Source: Brevinematales bacterium
Lineage (GTDB): Bacteria > Spirochaetota > Brevinematia > Brevinematales > Thermospiraceae
Length of the DNA: 64,000 bases
Reading direction: 5' to 3'
Assembly: GCA_026417555.1 (NCBI GenBank)
Contig: JAOADA010000004.1
Span: forward strand, 124,001-188,000
The translations under genes were made by a program, and so were the position numbers. Under the pieces are notes generated by a model. The model worked only from the letters and a program-made list of their open reading frames with translations, searched no databases and was not told the origin of the DNA. This document shows, one piece after another, positions 1 to 8,524 of the stretch. Each line of letters opens with the position of its first letter. Position 1 is the first letter of the stretch.

Positions 1-2
1 CT

Positions 3-98
3 GCGAATGGGGATCTTCCCTCCCTGTTAGGGGGTTTTCTTGGCACGTTACTTCTTGCGCCGGTGTCTCTTGGCTTTTATAAGCGGCTTCGGACCTAA
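3..98 (+). CDS. C-terminal end of a membrane protein (partial)
   Basis: An open frame runs in from the left edge and ends with TAA at 96-98, giving 31 residues. They include a hydrophobic stretch (GGFLGTLLLAPVSLGF) followed by a basic tail (YKRLRT), which looks like a last transmembrane helix with a cytoplasmic end. The stop overlaps by four bases the stop of the leftward YjbQ gene, so the two genes converge with no spacer. The family cannot be named from this fragment. The coding call rests only on frame openness and composition. Confidence 0.4.
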   Translation, partial: ANGDLPSLLGGFLGTLLLAPVSLGFYKRLRT

Positions 99-505
99 CA
101 AGGGACGATCTGGAACCATACCTCTCGTGTTCTTGGCCCATCGAATTCACAGAGAAACACACTCTGCCATGTGCCAAGGTGGGCTTTTCCTTCCGAGATG
201 ATAAGAGAAAGAGATGGTCCCACGAGGATGCTCTTGATATGGGCGTCTGAATTGCCTTCACTATGGTGGAAGTCACCACGTTTGGGGATGATTGTTCTGA
301 GATGAGAAAGAATATCCCGCTGAACATCAGGATCGGCGTTCTCATTGATAGTAAGTGCAGCTGTGGTATGGGGAACAAAGATAGTACAGATTCCTTCTTT
401 CACCCCAGAAGTGGCAATTATCTCCTGGATGAGGGCATCAAGAGCAACCATACATTCTCGAGAGGGAGTAGAGAGGTTTCGGCGGATCATTAGAGATTGC
501 TCCAT
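95..505 (-). CDS. YjbQ/UPF0047 family protein
   Basis: A 136-residue protein of the usual family length. The family signature is intact: a GICTIFVPHTTAALTINEN-like stretch around residues 39-57, then an acidic DPDVQRD segment and HSEGNSDAHIKS with conserved histidines near residues 81-89. Members have been linked to a secondary thiamine-phosphate synthase activity, but the physiological role is not settled. Its start at 505 lies 16 bases inside the end of the metallophosphoesterase gene, so the two are translated from one transcript. No promoter of its own is visible. Confidence 0.88.
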   Translation of the reverse strand: MEQSLMIRRNLSTPSRECMVALDALIQEIIATSGVKEGICTIFVPHTTAALTINENADPDVQRDILSHLRTIIPKRGDFHHSEGNSDAHIKSILVGPSLSLIISEGKAHLGTWQSVFLCEFDGPRTREVWFQIVPC

Positions 506-1764
506 GCTCCGGTAGTCATGTTGATGCGAAGCTCTCTATCGGGTGGCAAAAGGTCTGTTTGGAGTCCACGGATGACGTAGCCCTGATACCACAGGATAAA
601 TTTTGCCCTGACACCCATGTTTCGACTGTCAGGAAAGAAGCTCACCCCTTCTTCATCCCCTGCATAATGAACAGCAAACCCCTTGGCGACATCTTCTGCA
701 ATGGGGATACCATCCTTGTCAGGGACCCCATACCTGCGTATAGTTTTGAGAGCCTGGCCTGTGAGGCCGTGAATAAGATATTGGCGGCTAAACTCCTCAA
801 ACCCTGAAGACAGGGAAATTGTCTTTGTCTGGATGGTGAGCCAATCTCCCTCCAATCGACAGAGACGATACGGAGAGGGATAAGAAACCAGTGATCCTGT
901 TTCAATATCGTAGAGGGTTTGTTTGTTGACGACTGTTGCCGTGATATCCTGGGAATGATAATGTCCTGTAAAGACAAGGCGGATCCCATGGCGAGCCATC
1001 AGGGTGGCAAGCTCACGTCTATTGTTCAAAAGATACTCGGGGTGGAGCTTGCGCTGGCCTGGCCAGTGTTCAAAAAGCCCATGATGCATCATAAGCAAAA
1101 GGGTGGCGTTTTCTTTCTTGGCTGTAGTGGCAATACTGTCAAGCCAGGAGAGAGTTTGCGGTCTGAGTCTTCCCTCTGTGACGGGGTGTTTGAGCATACG
1201 GTTGGATTCATAAATAGAGGAATCAAGAGCGGCAAGCCAGAGAGAGGGAGTGATCTTCACAGCGTAAGAGAGAGAAGAGGAATCTCGACTGAAAGCCTCT
1301 TTGTAGCCGAACTCTTCATAGAAAGAGGGAAAGTCTTCAGAAGAGAGGAAGTCCACGGGTTCAGTGGTATCGTCTCGATACCGATAGGCCTCAGGGTTAT
1401 TGAGATCATGGTTCCCTGGGATAACAAAAATCCTTGGCCTGTTGGGGTGGGTGTCTTTGAGTTTTTTGAGAGCATTTCTTACCGCAAGGTGATTGATCAT
1501 TTCCCCATCTTTGGTGAGGTCTCCAGGAATGAGAACAAACTGAATGTTTAATTTCATTATGTCACTCATCCATGCCTCAATGAGTTGGGGGCTCTCTCGC
1601 AAGAGTTTCCTATCATCGGCAAGGTAAGCTTCAAAGGCTTTGCCATTGGTACCGAGTTCCGGGCTATAATAATGAAAATCTGAAGCAACAACCCACGTAA
1701 TGGTTTCACACATTCCCCATGAGACAAAGAAAAAAAAGAAAAGAAAAGAGAAAGGGTATTTCAT
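490..1764 (-). CDS. exported calcineurin-like metallophosphoesterase
   Basis: A 424-residue protein with a signal peptide (MKYPFSFLFFFFFVSWGMC) and the two-metal phosphoesterase motifs in order: SDFHYY (the D-x-H motif), PGDLTKDGE, PGNHDLN, MMHHGLFEH and TGHYHSQD. It probably hydrolyses phosphoesters in the periplasm; the substrate is unknown. A longer frame to 1833 exists, but the start at 1764 has the AGGGGG ribosome site and the promoter at 1795-1823 lies inside the longer version, so the short form is right. It heads a two-gene operon with the YjbQ protein. A cysteine late in the signal peptide (SWGMC) could make it a lipoprotein, though the lipobox is poor. Confidence 0.88.
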   Translation of the reverse strand: MKYPFSFLFFFFFVSWGMCETITWVVASDFHYYSPELGTNGKAFEAYLADDRKLLRESPQLIEAWMSDIMKLNIQFVLIPGDLTKDGEMINHLAVRNALKKLKDTHPNRPRIFVIPGNHDLNNPEAYRYRDDTTEPVDFLSSEDFPSFYEEFGYKEAFSRDSSSLSYAVKITPSLWLAALDSSIYESNRMLKHPVTEGRLRPQTLSWLDSIATTAKKENATLLLMMHHGLFEHWPGQRKLHPEYLLNNRRELATLMARHGIRLVFTGHYHSQDITATVVNKQTLYDIETGSLVSYPSPYRLCRLEGDWLTIQTKTISLSSGFEEFSRQYLIHGLTGQALKTIRRYGVPDKDGIPIAEDVAKGFAVHYAGDEEGVSFFPDSRNMGVRAKFILWYQGYVIRGLQTDLLPPDRELRINMTTGAWSNL

Positions 1765-1794
1765 ATTTCCCCCTGATTGCTTTTTCTCTCCCCT

Positions 1795-1823
1795 ATTGTA
1801 ATGTGGTAAAGAGAAAAAGGCAA
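1795..1823 (-). promoter_or_regulatory. promoter of the metallophosphoesterase-YjbQ operon
   Basis: Read on the minus strand: -35 TTGCCT (1818-1823), a 17-base spacer and -10 TACAAT (1795-1800). It sits about 30 bases upstream of the start at 1764. Confidence 0.65.
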
Positions 1824-1835
1824 GTTTATGCAAAA

Positions 1836-1929
1836 AACATTTCCAATTTTTGGGAAATGTTATACCTTCCTTTCAAGAGAAATGAAGCCCCACCTGTGAG
1901 AACGTGACGTGTCAAGAAAGTGGGGCTTC
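1836..1929. promoter_or_regulatory. two inverted repeats in the divergent spacer
   Basis: Between the leftward phosphoesterase and the rightward WecG-like gene there are two perfect inverted repeats. The first is AACATTTCC (1836-1844) with GGAAATGTT (1853-1861), 9 bp around an 8-base loop, just upstream of the leftward -35 box. The second is GAAGCCCCAC (1884-1893) with GTGGGGCTTC (1920-1929), 10 bp around 26 bases. Neither is followed by a T-run on either strand, so they look more like operator or RNA-structure elements than terminators. Confidence 0.45.
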
Positions 1930-1974
1930 GAATCTGAGGACTGTGGGTGAAAAAAAGGGAGTTTCTCTATTTCC

Positions 1975-2003
1975 TTGCTAAAAATTCTTTTTTTCCTTAC
2001 AAT
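1975..2003 (+). promoter_or_regulatory. promoter of the WecG-like/GlgD-like genes
   Basis: -35 TTGCTA (1975-1980), a 17-base spacer and -10 TACAAT (1998-2003), 32 bases before the start codon at 2036. Confidence 0.7.
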
Positions 2004-2035
2004 ACCTCAAAACAGAAAAAAGAAAAGGAGAAATC

Positions 2036-2773
2036 ATGCTTCCGGTCTGTATTCCCTTTTTGTCGGCGAAGGTTTCCCTTTTTGGACGTGATGACCTCAA
2101 GGAGTATCTGGTTCACACCATCTATGAGAAAAATCGTTTCCGTATCTTGATCCTTGATGAGAAAAAACTCTTTGCTTCTTTTTTTAGTCGGGAGGTGCGG
2201 CGCATCATTGATCAAACGGAAGTAGTGCTTTGTGGGTCTCCGGTGATTGCATGGTGTATTCGGCTTTTAACAGGAAGGCATGTCGAAGTTTTTTATCCCA
2301 TCACTATTCTTTTGGATATGTTGAGAATAGCTGATGAGATGCAGTATTCGTGCTATCTTTTAGGGGGGAATAAAAAAGTGGCCAATGAGGCAAGCAAGCG
2401 AATTCGTCGTTCTTTTCCCAATGTGAGGCTGTTGGGGTATTATACCAATGAGCTGTCGGAAAAACAATGGCTTGATGTGCTCATTTCTATCCGCAAGGCC
2501 TGTCCCCAAATCTTCATTGTGAGTTTTCCCGATAGTGTGTATCAGGAACGCTGGATTACCAAGAATTTTTCTTACTTCTCGCAATCGATTATTTTGGGTA
2601 TTGATGCTTCTCTTGATGTCTTTGCTGGAAAGAAAAAAATGGGTGTGGTTTGGGATGAGAAACGAGGGTGGCGAGCGGTGGGGTTTTCCTTTCGCCCAAT
2701 CACATGGTTGAGGCAGATGATCATTATTGGAGCAGCGATAGGGAAGAAAATTTTCCAGCGAGAGGAAGCCTGA
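2036..2773 (+). CDS. WecG/TagA/CpsF-family glycosyltransferase-like protein
   Basis: A 245-residue protein with the overall pattern of the WecG/TagA/CpsF (GT26) family, which transfers ManNAc(A) or similar sugars onto lipid-linked acceptors at the inner face of the membrane. Visible family features are the YLLGG segment near residue 104, the NVRLLGYY segment, and the late GIDASLDVFAGKK..GWRAVGF..RPITWLRQM block. The acidic DG motif expected near residue 60 is replaced by CGSP, and the usual PKQE-type motif reads SVYQERW, so activity is uncertain. The start follows AAGGAG. The stop overlaps the next start (TGATG), which couples it to a GlgD-like protein. Confidence 0.78.
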   Translation: MLPVCIPFLSAKVSLFGRDDLKEYLVHTIYEKNRFRILILDEKKLFASFFSREVRRIIDQTEVVLCGSPVIAWCIRLLTGRHVEVFYPITILLDMLRIADEMQYSCYLLGGNKKVANEASKRIRRSFPNVRLLGYYTNELSEKQWLDVLISIRKACPQIFIVSFPDSVYQERWITKNFSYFSQSIILGIDASLDVFAGKKKMGVVWDEKRGWRAVGFSFRPITWLRQMIIIGAAIGKKIFQREEA

Positions 2774-3909
2774 TGGGAGAAGAGAGAGTCTGTGATATTG
2801 CATTGATTATTGGGAAACAGGACAAGGATCTTCTCTCGCTTGATGTGTACACGCATCATTATCTTTTGCCGTTTACCCCTCGGGTGAGGACGATTGATTT
2901 TGTGGTATCTTCTCTGGTAAATACGAAGGTGAATCCTCTTCTTGTTCTTACGCCAGAGGATGCGGATCTTTTGCATGATTATCTTGTGAAAGGTTGGCCA
3001 GAGAATGAGATATATGTTTTTGATAAACACAAAACAGAAATGGAGTTTTTGCCTTTCCTCGAGACTTTGCAGTCTGACCATCGTGGGAAAACGATTGGGA
3101 TTTTTTATGGGCATTTTCCCAATTGGTTTTTCCCTCCGGCAAAGCGGCCGTTGCCTACCTATGCGGTGCTTTGCTGTGAAACACCTCAAGCACAGGTCCC
3201 TGTTGGGGTTGTCTTGCCCTTTCGGGCTTTTCAGGAGGGTATTCGGGCGACTTCGCAGACCAATCTTTATGATTTTTTGGAGGGATTGATTGATACTCTT
3301 GCTCAGGAAAAACGGATGCAAAGGGTGAGGTTGTTAGGCTATTTTCGCCCTCACTATACCATAGAAGAGTACTATCAGATCCATATGGATATGCTGGAAG
3401 ACTATTATTTTCTGGATCATCTCAATTCTTTGGTTCCTGTGAGACCTTTCACTCTCCCCAATATTGTTTCTCGGACATACCGTTCCTCTCATGTGATCAA
3501 TTCTCTAGTAGGGGAAAATGTCCATATCTATGGGCGGGTGGAAAATTCCATCATATTTTCCAATGTAATTGTGGACAAGAAAGCTGTGATAAAAAACTCG
3601 GTGATACTCCCGGGGAATCATATTGGAAGTGAGGCCCACATTGAGCATACCCTTATTGATGAGTTTTCTCTTGAGAATACTGTCCCTAATATTGGAGCCA
3701 AATCTCGTATTGGAAGTCTCTCGGCCATAAGGCCTAATGAAAAGTTTCCCCAGTTATCCTCTGGATTGACGGTGATTGGCAAAGATGTTGTGCTTCCTGA
3801 AAAGAGTGTTATTGGCGGTAACTGTTACGTAGAGAGTTTTTTGCCACCAAGTGTTTTGAAAAGGCATCATGTTCTTCGGGATGGAGAGAGTCTTGTTCAT
3901 GAAGGATAA
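2773..3909 (+). CDS. GlgD-like ADP-glucose pyrophosphorylase subunit homologue
   Basis: A 378-residue protein built like GlgD, the non-catalytic relative of GlgC. The N-terminal half is a degenerate nucleotidyltransferase fold (TPRVRTIDFVVSSLVNTKV near residues 37-55) without the glycine-rich nucleotide-binding loop or the catalytic lysines. The C-terminal third is a left-handed beta-helix: hexapeptide-type repeats such as NVHIYGRVENSI, AVIKNSVILPGNHIG and RIGSLSAIRPNEKF. It likely regulates or assembles with a pyrophosphorylase for glycogen synthesis, which fits glgA 150 bases downstream; no glgC is in the window. A longer frame exists, but the start at 2773 overlaps the previous stop (TGATG). 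Confidence 0.75.
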   Translation: MGEERVCDIALIIGKQDKDLLSLDVYTHHYLLPFTPRVRTIDFVVSSLVNTKVNPLLVLTPEDADLLHDYLVKGWPENEIYVFDKHKTEMEFLPFLETLQSDHRGKTIGIFYGHFPNWFFPPAKRPLPTYAVLCCETPQAQVPVGVVLPFRAFQEGIRATSQTNLYDFLEGLIDTLAQEKRMQRVRLLGYFRPHYTIEEYYQIHMDMLEDYYFLDHLNSLVPVRPFTLPNIVSRTYRSSHVINSLVGENVHIYGRVENSIIFSNVIVDKKAVIKNSVILPGNHIGSEAHIEHTLIDEFSLENTVPNIGAKSRIGSLSAIRPNEKFPQLSSGLTVIGKDVVLPEKSVIGGNCYVESFLPPSVLKRHHVLRDGESLVHEG

Positions 3910-4005
3910 GTGATGAGAGGAGGAGGTTTTCCCTCCTGGTGATGGGGAAAGTGTGACTTTGGAGATGGTGGGGGAAAAGGTACTGGAGGTTTGGTCTCAA
4001 GTTTT

Positions 4006-4033
4006 TTGTAAGAAACGGTCGATAGAGTATATA
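4006..4033 (+). promoter_or_regulatory. candidate promoter of glgA
   Basis: -35 TTGTAA (4006-4011), a 16-base spacer and -10 TATATA (4028-4033), 28 bases before the glgA start. The rest of the 150-base gap holds only a short GGAGG/CCTCC hairpin near 3922-3940 with no T-run. Confidence 0.5.
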
Positions 4034-4061
4034 TGGAAGAGTCCGAGAGAGGAGGGTTGCT

Positions 4062-5534
4062 ATGCCAGGTTCAAAACCCCATGTGCTTTTGGTGGCTACG
4101 GAAGTCTCTCCCCTTGCCAAGGTGGGAGGACTGGCAGATGTCGTGGGAGCCCTTGCCAAGGAATTTCAAAGACTGGGCAAAGTAAAGGTGAGTGTTGCCC
4201 TTCCTCGCTATCATGAAGTGGACAAATGTCTGATGTCAGAACACATCACACCTCGTCGGAGAGAAGAATTCGCTGTTGCCATAGGAACACAGTCTTTGAT
4301 GGGAGCTATCGAACATGTGGTGTATCACGATATCGATGTCTATCTTGTGGATCAACCCCACTATTTCAAGCGAAACGGCATCTACTTTGATGAGACTTAC
4401 AAGATAGATTATGCGGATAATCTGGAAAGGATGGCGTTTTTTACTCGTTTTGTTTTCGAGGCCCTCAAGGTTCTGGATCTGAAGGTGGATGTGATTCATG
4501 CCCATGATTGGCAGTGTGGGCTTTTTCCCTTTTATCTCAAGAGTCTTTACAAGATGGATGGTTTTTTTAAAAACACCAAGAGTGTTTTTACTATCCATAA
4601 TCTCTCGTATCAGGGGATTTTTTCTGTGGAGCAGTATGGGATCTTGGGTGTGGACTGGAAGTATTTTACTATCAATGGACTTGAGTTTTATGGACATATC
4701 AATCTCTTGAAGGCAGGGATCAACTTCTCGGATATGATTACGGTAGTCAGTGAAACCTATGCGAAGGAGATCCAGTTGCCAGAGTTTGGCAATGGGCTTG
4801 AGGGTATTATCAGGGAAAAGGCGGCGGCAGGTCAGATTGTGGGAATCATGAATGGGGTAGATTACGAGGAATGGAACCCTGAGACAGATGAGTATCTTCC
4901 GGTTCACTATACAGCGAAGAGCCTCGACCAGAAAAAGGCCTTCAAAATGACCTATCTCAAAGACAAAGGTATATCTCAACCGGATCCAGGGCGACCCTTG
5001 TTAGGTATGGTTTCGAGGCTTGTGGACCAAAAAGGACTCGATATTCTTCTTGAGATTGTTCCTCAGCTGATGGAACAGGGGGTGTATCTGACTGTCCTTG
5101 GGCAGGGGAAAGAAGAGTATGAGGTGAGACTGAGAGATCTTGCTCGCCATTATGCTCCGGCGTTGATACTTTCTATCACCTTTGATGTGGCAGAGTCTCA
5201 CAGGATTATAGCTGCTTCCGATATGCTTCTGGTGCCCTCTCGGTTTGAACCGGCAGGACTCACCCAACTCTATGCCATGGCGTATGGGACTCTTCCTGTG
5301 GTTCGAAAAACTGGGGGGCTGGCTGATTCGGTGAAACATGGAGTTACTGGGTTTGTCTTTGAGCCGTATACCCCAGAGGCCTTGTTAGGGATGGTGTCGC
5401 AAGCGATTGCAACCTATAAACAGAACCCCACTCAGTGGGAGAAGATGATGAAAAATGCGATGAAAGAAGATTTTTCATGGAAGCAGAGCGCGCATAAATA
5501 TCTAGAAATCTATAAACACCTTCTCCAGGAGTGA
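4062..5534 (+). CDS. glgA: glycogen synthase (ADP-glucose type)
   Basis: A 490-residue GT5 glucosyltransferase of normal length. It adds glucose from ADP-glucose to the growing alpha-1,4-glucan in the cytoplasm. The N-terminal KVGGLADVVGALAKEF motif (about residues 20-35) is the ADP-glucose and glucan-binding loop, VIHAHDWQCGLFP marks the N-domain, and the C-domain carries MVSRLVDQKGLD and PSRFEPAGLTQLYAMAYGT with the conserved glutamate. An AGGAGGG ribosome site precedes the start. The stop overlaps the next start (TGATG), which ties it to a membrane LuxR-type regulator. Confidence 0.96.
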   Translation: MPGSKPHVLLVATEVSPLAKVGGLADVVGALAKEFQRLGKVKVSVALPRYHEVDKCLMSEHITPRRREEFAVAIGTQSLMGAIEHVVYHDIDVYLVDQPHYFKRNGIYFDETYKIDYADNLERMAFFTRFVFEALKVLDLKVDVIHAHDWQCGLFPFYLKSLYKMDGFFKNTKSVFTIHNLSYQGIFSVEQYGILGVDWKYFTINGLEFYGHINLLKAGINFSDMITVVSETYAKEIQLPEFGNGLEGIIREKAAAGQIVGIMNGVDYEEWNPETDEYLPVHYTAKSLDQKKAFKMTYLKDKGISQPDPGRPLLGMVSRLVDQKGLDILLEIVPQLMEQGVYLTVLGQGKEEYEVRLRDLARHYAPALILSITFDVAESHRIIAASDMLLVPSRFEPAGLTQLYAMAYGTLPVVRKTGGLADSVKHGVTGFVFEPYTPEALLGMVSQAIATYKQNPTQWEKMMKNAMKEDFSWKQSAHKYLEIYKHLLQE

Positions 5535-6508
5535 TGAAGCATTTTCTTTTAGTGTATTATGCGTTGGCAGTTTTTTCTGGCGTTGTGGGTATGGCGCTGG
5601 TGGTATTGATGGTGTGCCAGCGTCTGGGAAAGTTGGCCCTTGTGTATGGAGTTTTCGTGGGGGCTTTCTTGCTTCTTCTTGTGAATATCCTTTTCCAGTA
5701 CTATAGTTATGTTATTCTTGGCACAGGAGAGACACCAGAGAAACTCTGGGGGCTGACGCTTTTGATTTTTCTCTCTAAAAATCTTTTTCTCTTTGGGTTT
5801 GGGTTGATTATGGGTTTTCTTTTTTGGGGAAAATGGTGGGGACGTGTGATAGGGGGAGTGGAGTTTGTGTTCTCGGGTGTGGGAATTCTTATGGCCGTAG
5901 GGATGGCTGTTTTGGGCTTTTCCCCGGAAAAACTTCGACTTCTCTTGTTTCTTGATCAGTGGGTATGGGGAAGTCTTATGGTAGTTTTTCTTGCTGTGAC
6001 CCTTGCTTTGCTGTGGTTTCAACGGGTGTGGGGTGTTTCTTTTCTTTTGTCTCGAGTAGTGCGGGTGCTTCTTTGGTTGACACTTGGGTTTCTTCCCTTG
6101 TTTGTTGTGGACAATCTCTGGGAGATTTTTCAGATAAGGTGGGGAATACTCCCTCGCTGTTTTAATTTTAGTCCTTTGTATTACATGGTATGGAATTTTC
6201 TCACTTTTGTGTATATGATACGGTTTCTTGCAGAGAAAAAGCTTTGGCTTTCTGAACTTGTCCAGTCTTGTCCTTCGTCGGTTGGGGGAGTGGTTTTTTC
6301 CCGGCGGGAAAGAGAGATTATAAGCCTTCTGATCCAGGGGCATGATAATGCTACTGTGGCCGCGAAACTCTTTATTACTGAACATACGGTGAGAAACTAT
6401 ATTTCCAAACTTTATGAAAAAACAGGTACCACTAATCGGGTGCAATTAGTTCAAAGGCTTCTTCGTATGATAAACGAAGAAAAAGAAAACCCGTCCCTAT
6501 CGAAGTGA
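5534..6508 (+). CDS. membrane-bound LuxR-type transcription regulator
   Basis: A 324-residue protein with about seven hydrophobic helices over residues 3-235, followed by a C-terminal LuxR/GerE helix-turn-helix. The HTH begins FSRREREIISLLIQGHDNATVAAKL and continues with TEHTVRNYISKLYEKTGTTNRVQL. The DNA-binding domain should face the cytoplasm while the membrane part senses an unknown signal. A GTG at 5531 is in frame, but ATG at 5534 overlaps the glgA stop and has AGGAG at good spacing. Co-translation with glgA suggests control of glycogen or surface-sugar metabolism; the target genes are not known. Confidence 0.8.
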   Translation: MKHFLLVYYALAVFSGVVGMALVVLMVCQRLGKLALVYGVFVGAFLLLLVNILFQYYSYVILGTGETPEKLWGLTLLIFLSKNLFLFGFGLIMGFLFWGKWWGRVIGGVEFVFSGVGILMAVGMAVLGFSPEKLRLLLFLDQWVWGSLMVVFLAVTLALLWFQRVWGVSFLLSRVVRVLLWLTLGFLPLFVVDNLWEIFQIRWGILPRCFNFSPLYYMVWNFLTFVYMIRFLAEKKLWLSELVQSCPSSVGGVVFSRREREIISLLIQGHDNATVAAKLFITEHTVRNYISKLYEKTGTTNRVQLVQRLLRMINEEKENPSLSK

Positions 6509-6640
6509 CTTGGAGTCTCAGGCAAAGACGTGAAATCACCCGTGGCTATGATGAGAGAGAATTTTCAAAAACAGAAAAAAGATACTCTTCTGTGAAGTAG
6601 GGGTTTCAGCAGACGAGATCCTTTGCGTGTGTCTTTTTCA

Positions 6641-6669
6641 TTGCACTTTTTTTGTTGCTATGGTATAAT
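6641..6669 (+). promoter_or_regulatory. promoter of the pyrG operon
   Basis: -35 TTGCAC (6641-6646), a 17-base spacer and -10 TATAAT (6664-6669), 27 bases upstream of the pyrG start. The preceding 130 bases after the LuxR-type gene show no clear terminator. Confidence 0.8.
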
Positions 6670-6696
6670 ATACGGCAAGAGACAGAGGAGTATCGT

Positions 6697-8523
6697 ATGG
6701 AACATAAAAAGTATATCTTTGTGACTGGGGGAGTGTGTTCGTCACTGGGCAAAGGTATTACTGCGGCTTCGATTGGTGCCCTTCTCAAGGCCGCTGGTTA
6801 CAAGGTCAACATGATGAAAATTGATCCCTACCTTAATGTGGATGCTGGGACAATGAGCCCCTTTCAGCATGGAGAGGTGTTTGTGACTATCGATGGGGCA
6901 GAAACGGATCTTGACCTTGGAAACTATGAACGTTTTCTTCAGATAGAAACCACCCAGGCAAATAGCCTCACAACGGGACAGGTGTACAAGCATGTGATTG
7001 ATGCTGAACGACGAGGAGAATACTTGGGCAAGACAGTTCAGGTTATTCCCCATATTACCGATGAAATCAAACGACGGATCAGGCTCTGTGATGAGGGGAA
7101 AAACTCGGACATTGTGATTGTAGAGCTTGGGGGGACCGTAGGAGATATTGAAGGGCTTCCTTTTCTTGAGGCTATACGCCAGTTTGCTATCGAAGAGGGT
7201 CGCAATCATGTCAAGTTTCTCCATCTCACGTTAGTGCCAATGATTGCAGGGTCGGGGGAACTGAAGACCAAACCTACCCAGCATTCTGTGAAGGAGCTGA
7301 TGTCTATGGGGATTCAGCCCGACTTTCTTTTTTGTCGGACAGATGTCTTTTTGCCTGAGAGTCTGAAGAGTAAAATTGCTCTCTTTTGTAACATTGATGA
7401 GAGTTGTATCTTTTCTGCTGTCAATGTTTCTTCTACCATTTATGAGGTTCCTCTTCTTTTTCATCAGCAGGGGGCTGATCGGATCATTTTGGAGAAATTA
7501 GGTCTTCCTTATCGCAAACCGAATCTCGTGGCCTGGGAAAAAATTGTTCATACCTTTAAACATGCGAAAAAAACAGTGAATGTTGCCATGGTGGGAAAAT
7601 ATGTTACCCTTGAGGATACCTACAAATCGGTAGATGCAGCCCTCAAACATGGTGGGCTTCCTCACGATTGTGAGGTGAGAATCGTCAAAATAGATGCTGA
7701 AGACTACGAGGCAGAAAACTATGACGGCGAAAAGGGGCTTCTTTATCGGGTTTCGGCAGAGTATTTCAACAATCAGATTCTTTCACGGATTGCTGATGAA
7801 CGGGATCAAGCCTTTCTGAAGTCTGTGTACGAAAAGGAGGTAACGAAAAACACCTATCTTCTTTCTCCTGATATCAAAGAAGACGATCGTAAACGGGTGG
7901 CCAAGATTCTTCGGGAGATAGGTTTTGCTGGGATTATTCCTCCTTCGATTGATGCTATCTTGATTCCTGGGGGATTTGGGAATCGGGGGATAGAGGGGAA
8001 AATCAAGGCTATATACTATGGACGTACTCACCGTATTCCTACGTTTGGAATCTGTCTTGGGATGCAGTGTATGGTGATAGAGTTTGCAAGAAATGAGTGT
8101 GGGCTTACAGAAGCACACTCTACTGAGTTTGCTCCAGCGACGAGTCAACCAGTGGTAGATCTGCTTGATAACCTCAAGGGGGTGAAATACATGGGGGGAA
8201 CGATGCGCAAAGGCGGGAGCAAGTGTCTCCTTGTGGCCAAGAGCCGTATCCACACCATATATAACCAGACCACGATTGTTGAGCGTCATCGCCATCGTTA
8301 TGAGGTGAATCCTGAATATATCGATCTTCTCCAGAGTAAGGGACTCGTTATCTCAGGTCGAGCAGAAAATGAACTTGTTGAGACAGTGGAACTCTCTGAC
8401 CATCCCTGGTTTATTGGGACCCAGTTTCATCCAGAGTTTCAATCTTCGCCTTTGACCCCTCACCCGTTGTTTGTGTCTTTTATCAAGGCGGCTTTGGACT
8501 ATCAGGCAAGGAAGGGAAAGTAG
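6697..8523 (+). CDS. pyrG: CTP synthase
   Basis: Makes CTP from UTP, ATP and glutamine. The N-terminal synthetase domain opens with YIFVTGGVCSSLGKG (the P-loop) and has KIDPYLNVDAGTM. The glutaminase domain has IPGGFGNRG, the nucleophile Cys in FGICLGMQC (about residue 453) and GTQFHPEF with the catalytic His and Glu. At 608 residues it is longer than the usual 530-550, because about 60 extra charged residues lie between the two domains (roughly residues 340-415). The start at 6697 has AGAGGAG upstream; the longer frame begins inside the promoter. It is the first gene of a six-gene operon. Confidence 0.97.
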   Translation: MEHKKYIFVTGGVCSSLGKGITAASIGALLKAAGYKVNMMKIDPYLNVDAGTMSPFQHGEVFVTIDGAETDLDLGNYERFLQIETTQANSLTTGQVYKHVIDAERRGEYLGKTVQVIPHITDEIKRRIRLCDEGKNSDIVIVELGGTVGDIEGLPFLEAIRQFAIEEGRNHVKFLHLTLVPMIAGSGELKTKPTQHSVKELMSMGIQPDFLFCRTDVFLPESLKSKIALFCNIDESCIFSAVNVSSTIYEVPLLFHQQGADRIILEKLGLPYRKPNLVAWEKIVHTFKHAKKTVNVAMVGKYVTLEDTYKSVDAALKHGGLPHDCEVRIVKIDAEDYEAENYDGEKGLLYRVSAEYFNNQILSRIADERDQAFLKSVYEKEVTKNTYLLSPDIKEDDRKRVAKILREIGFAGIIPPSIDAILIPGGFGNRGIEGKIKAIYYGRTHRIPTFGICLGMQCMVIEFARNECGLTEAHSTEFAPATSQPVVDLLDNLKGVKYMGGTMRKGGSKCLLVAKSRIHTIYNQTTIVERHRHRYEVNPEYIDLLQSKGLVISGRAENELVETVELSDHPWFIGTQFHPEFQSSPLTPHPLFVSFIKAALDYQARKGK

Positions 8524-8524
8524 C

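Noticed and set aside
919-1551. 210-codon plus-strand frame across the metallophosphoesterase
   Set aside because: Antisense to the metal-binding motifs of the real gene; no start signal.
1884-1929. GC-rich inverted repeat considered as a terminator
   Set aside because: It lies between divergent genes, so nothing should end there, and no T-run follows on either strand.
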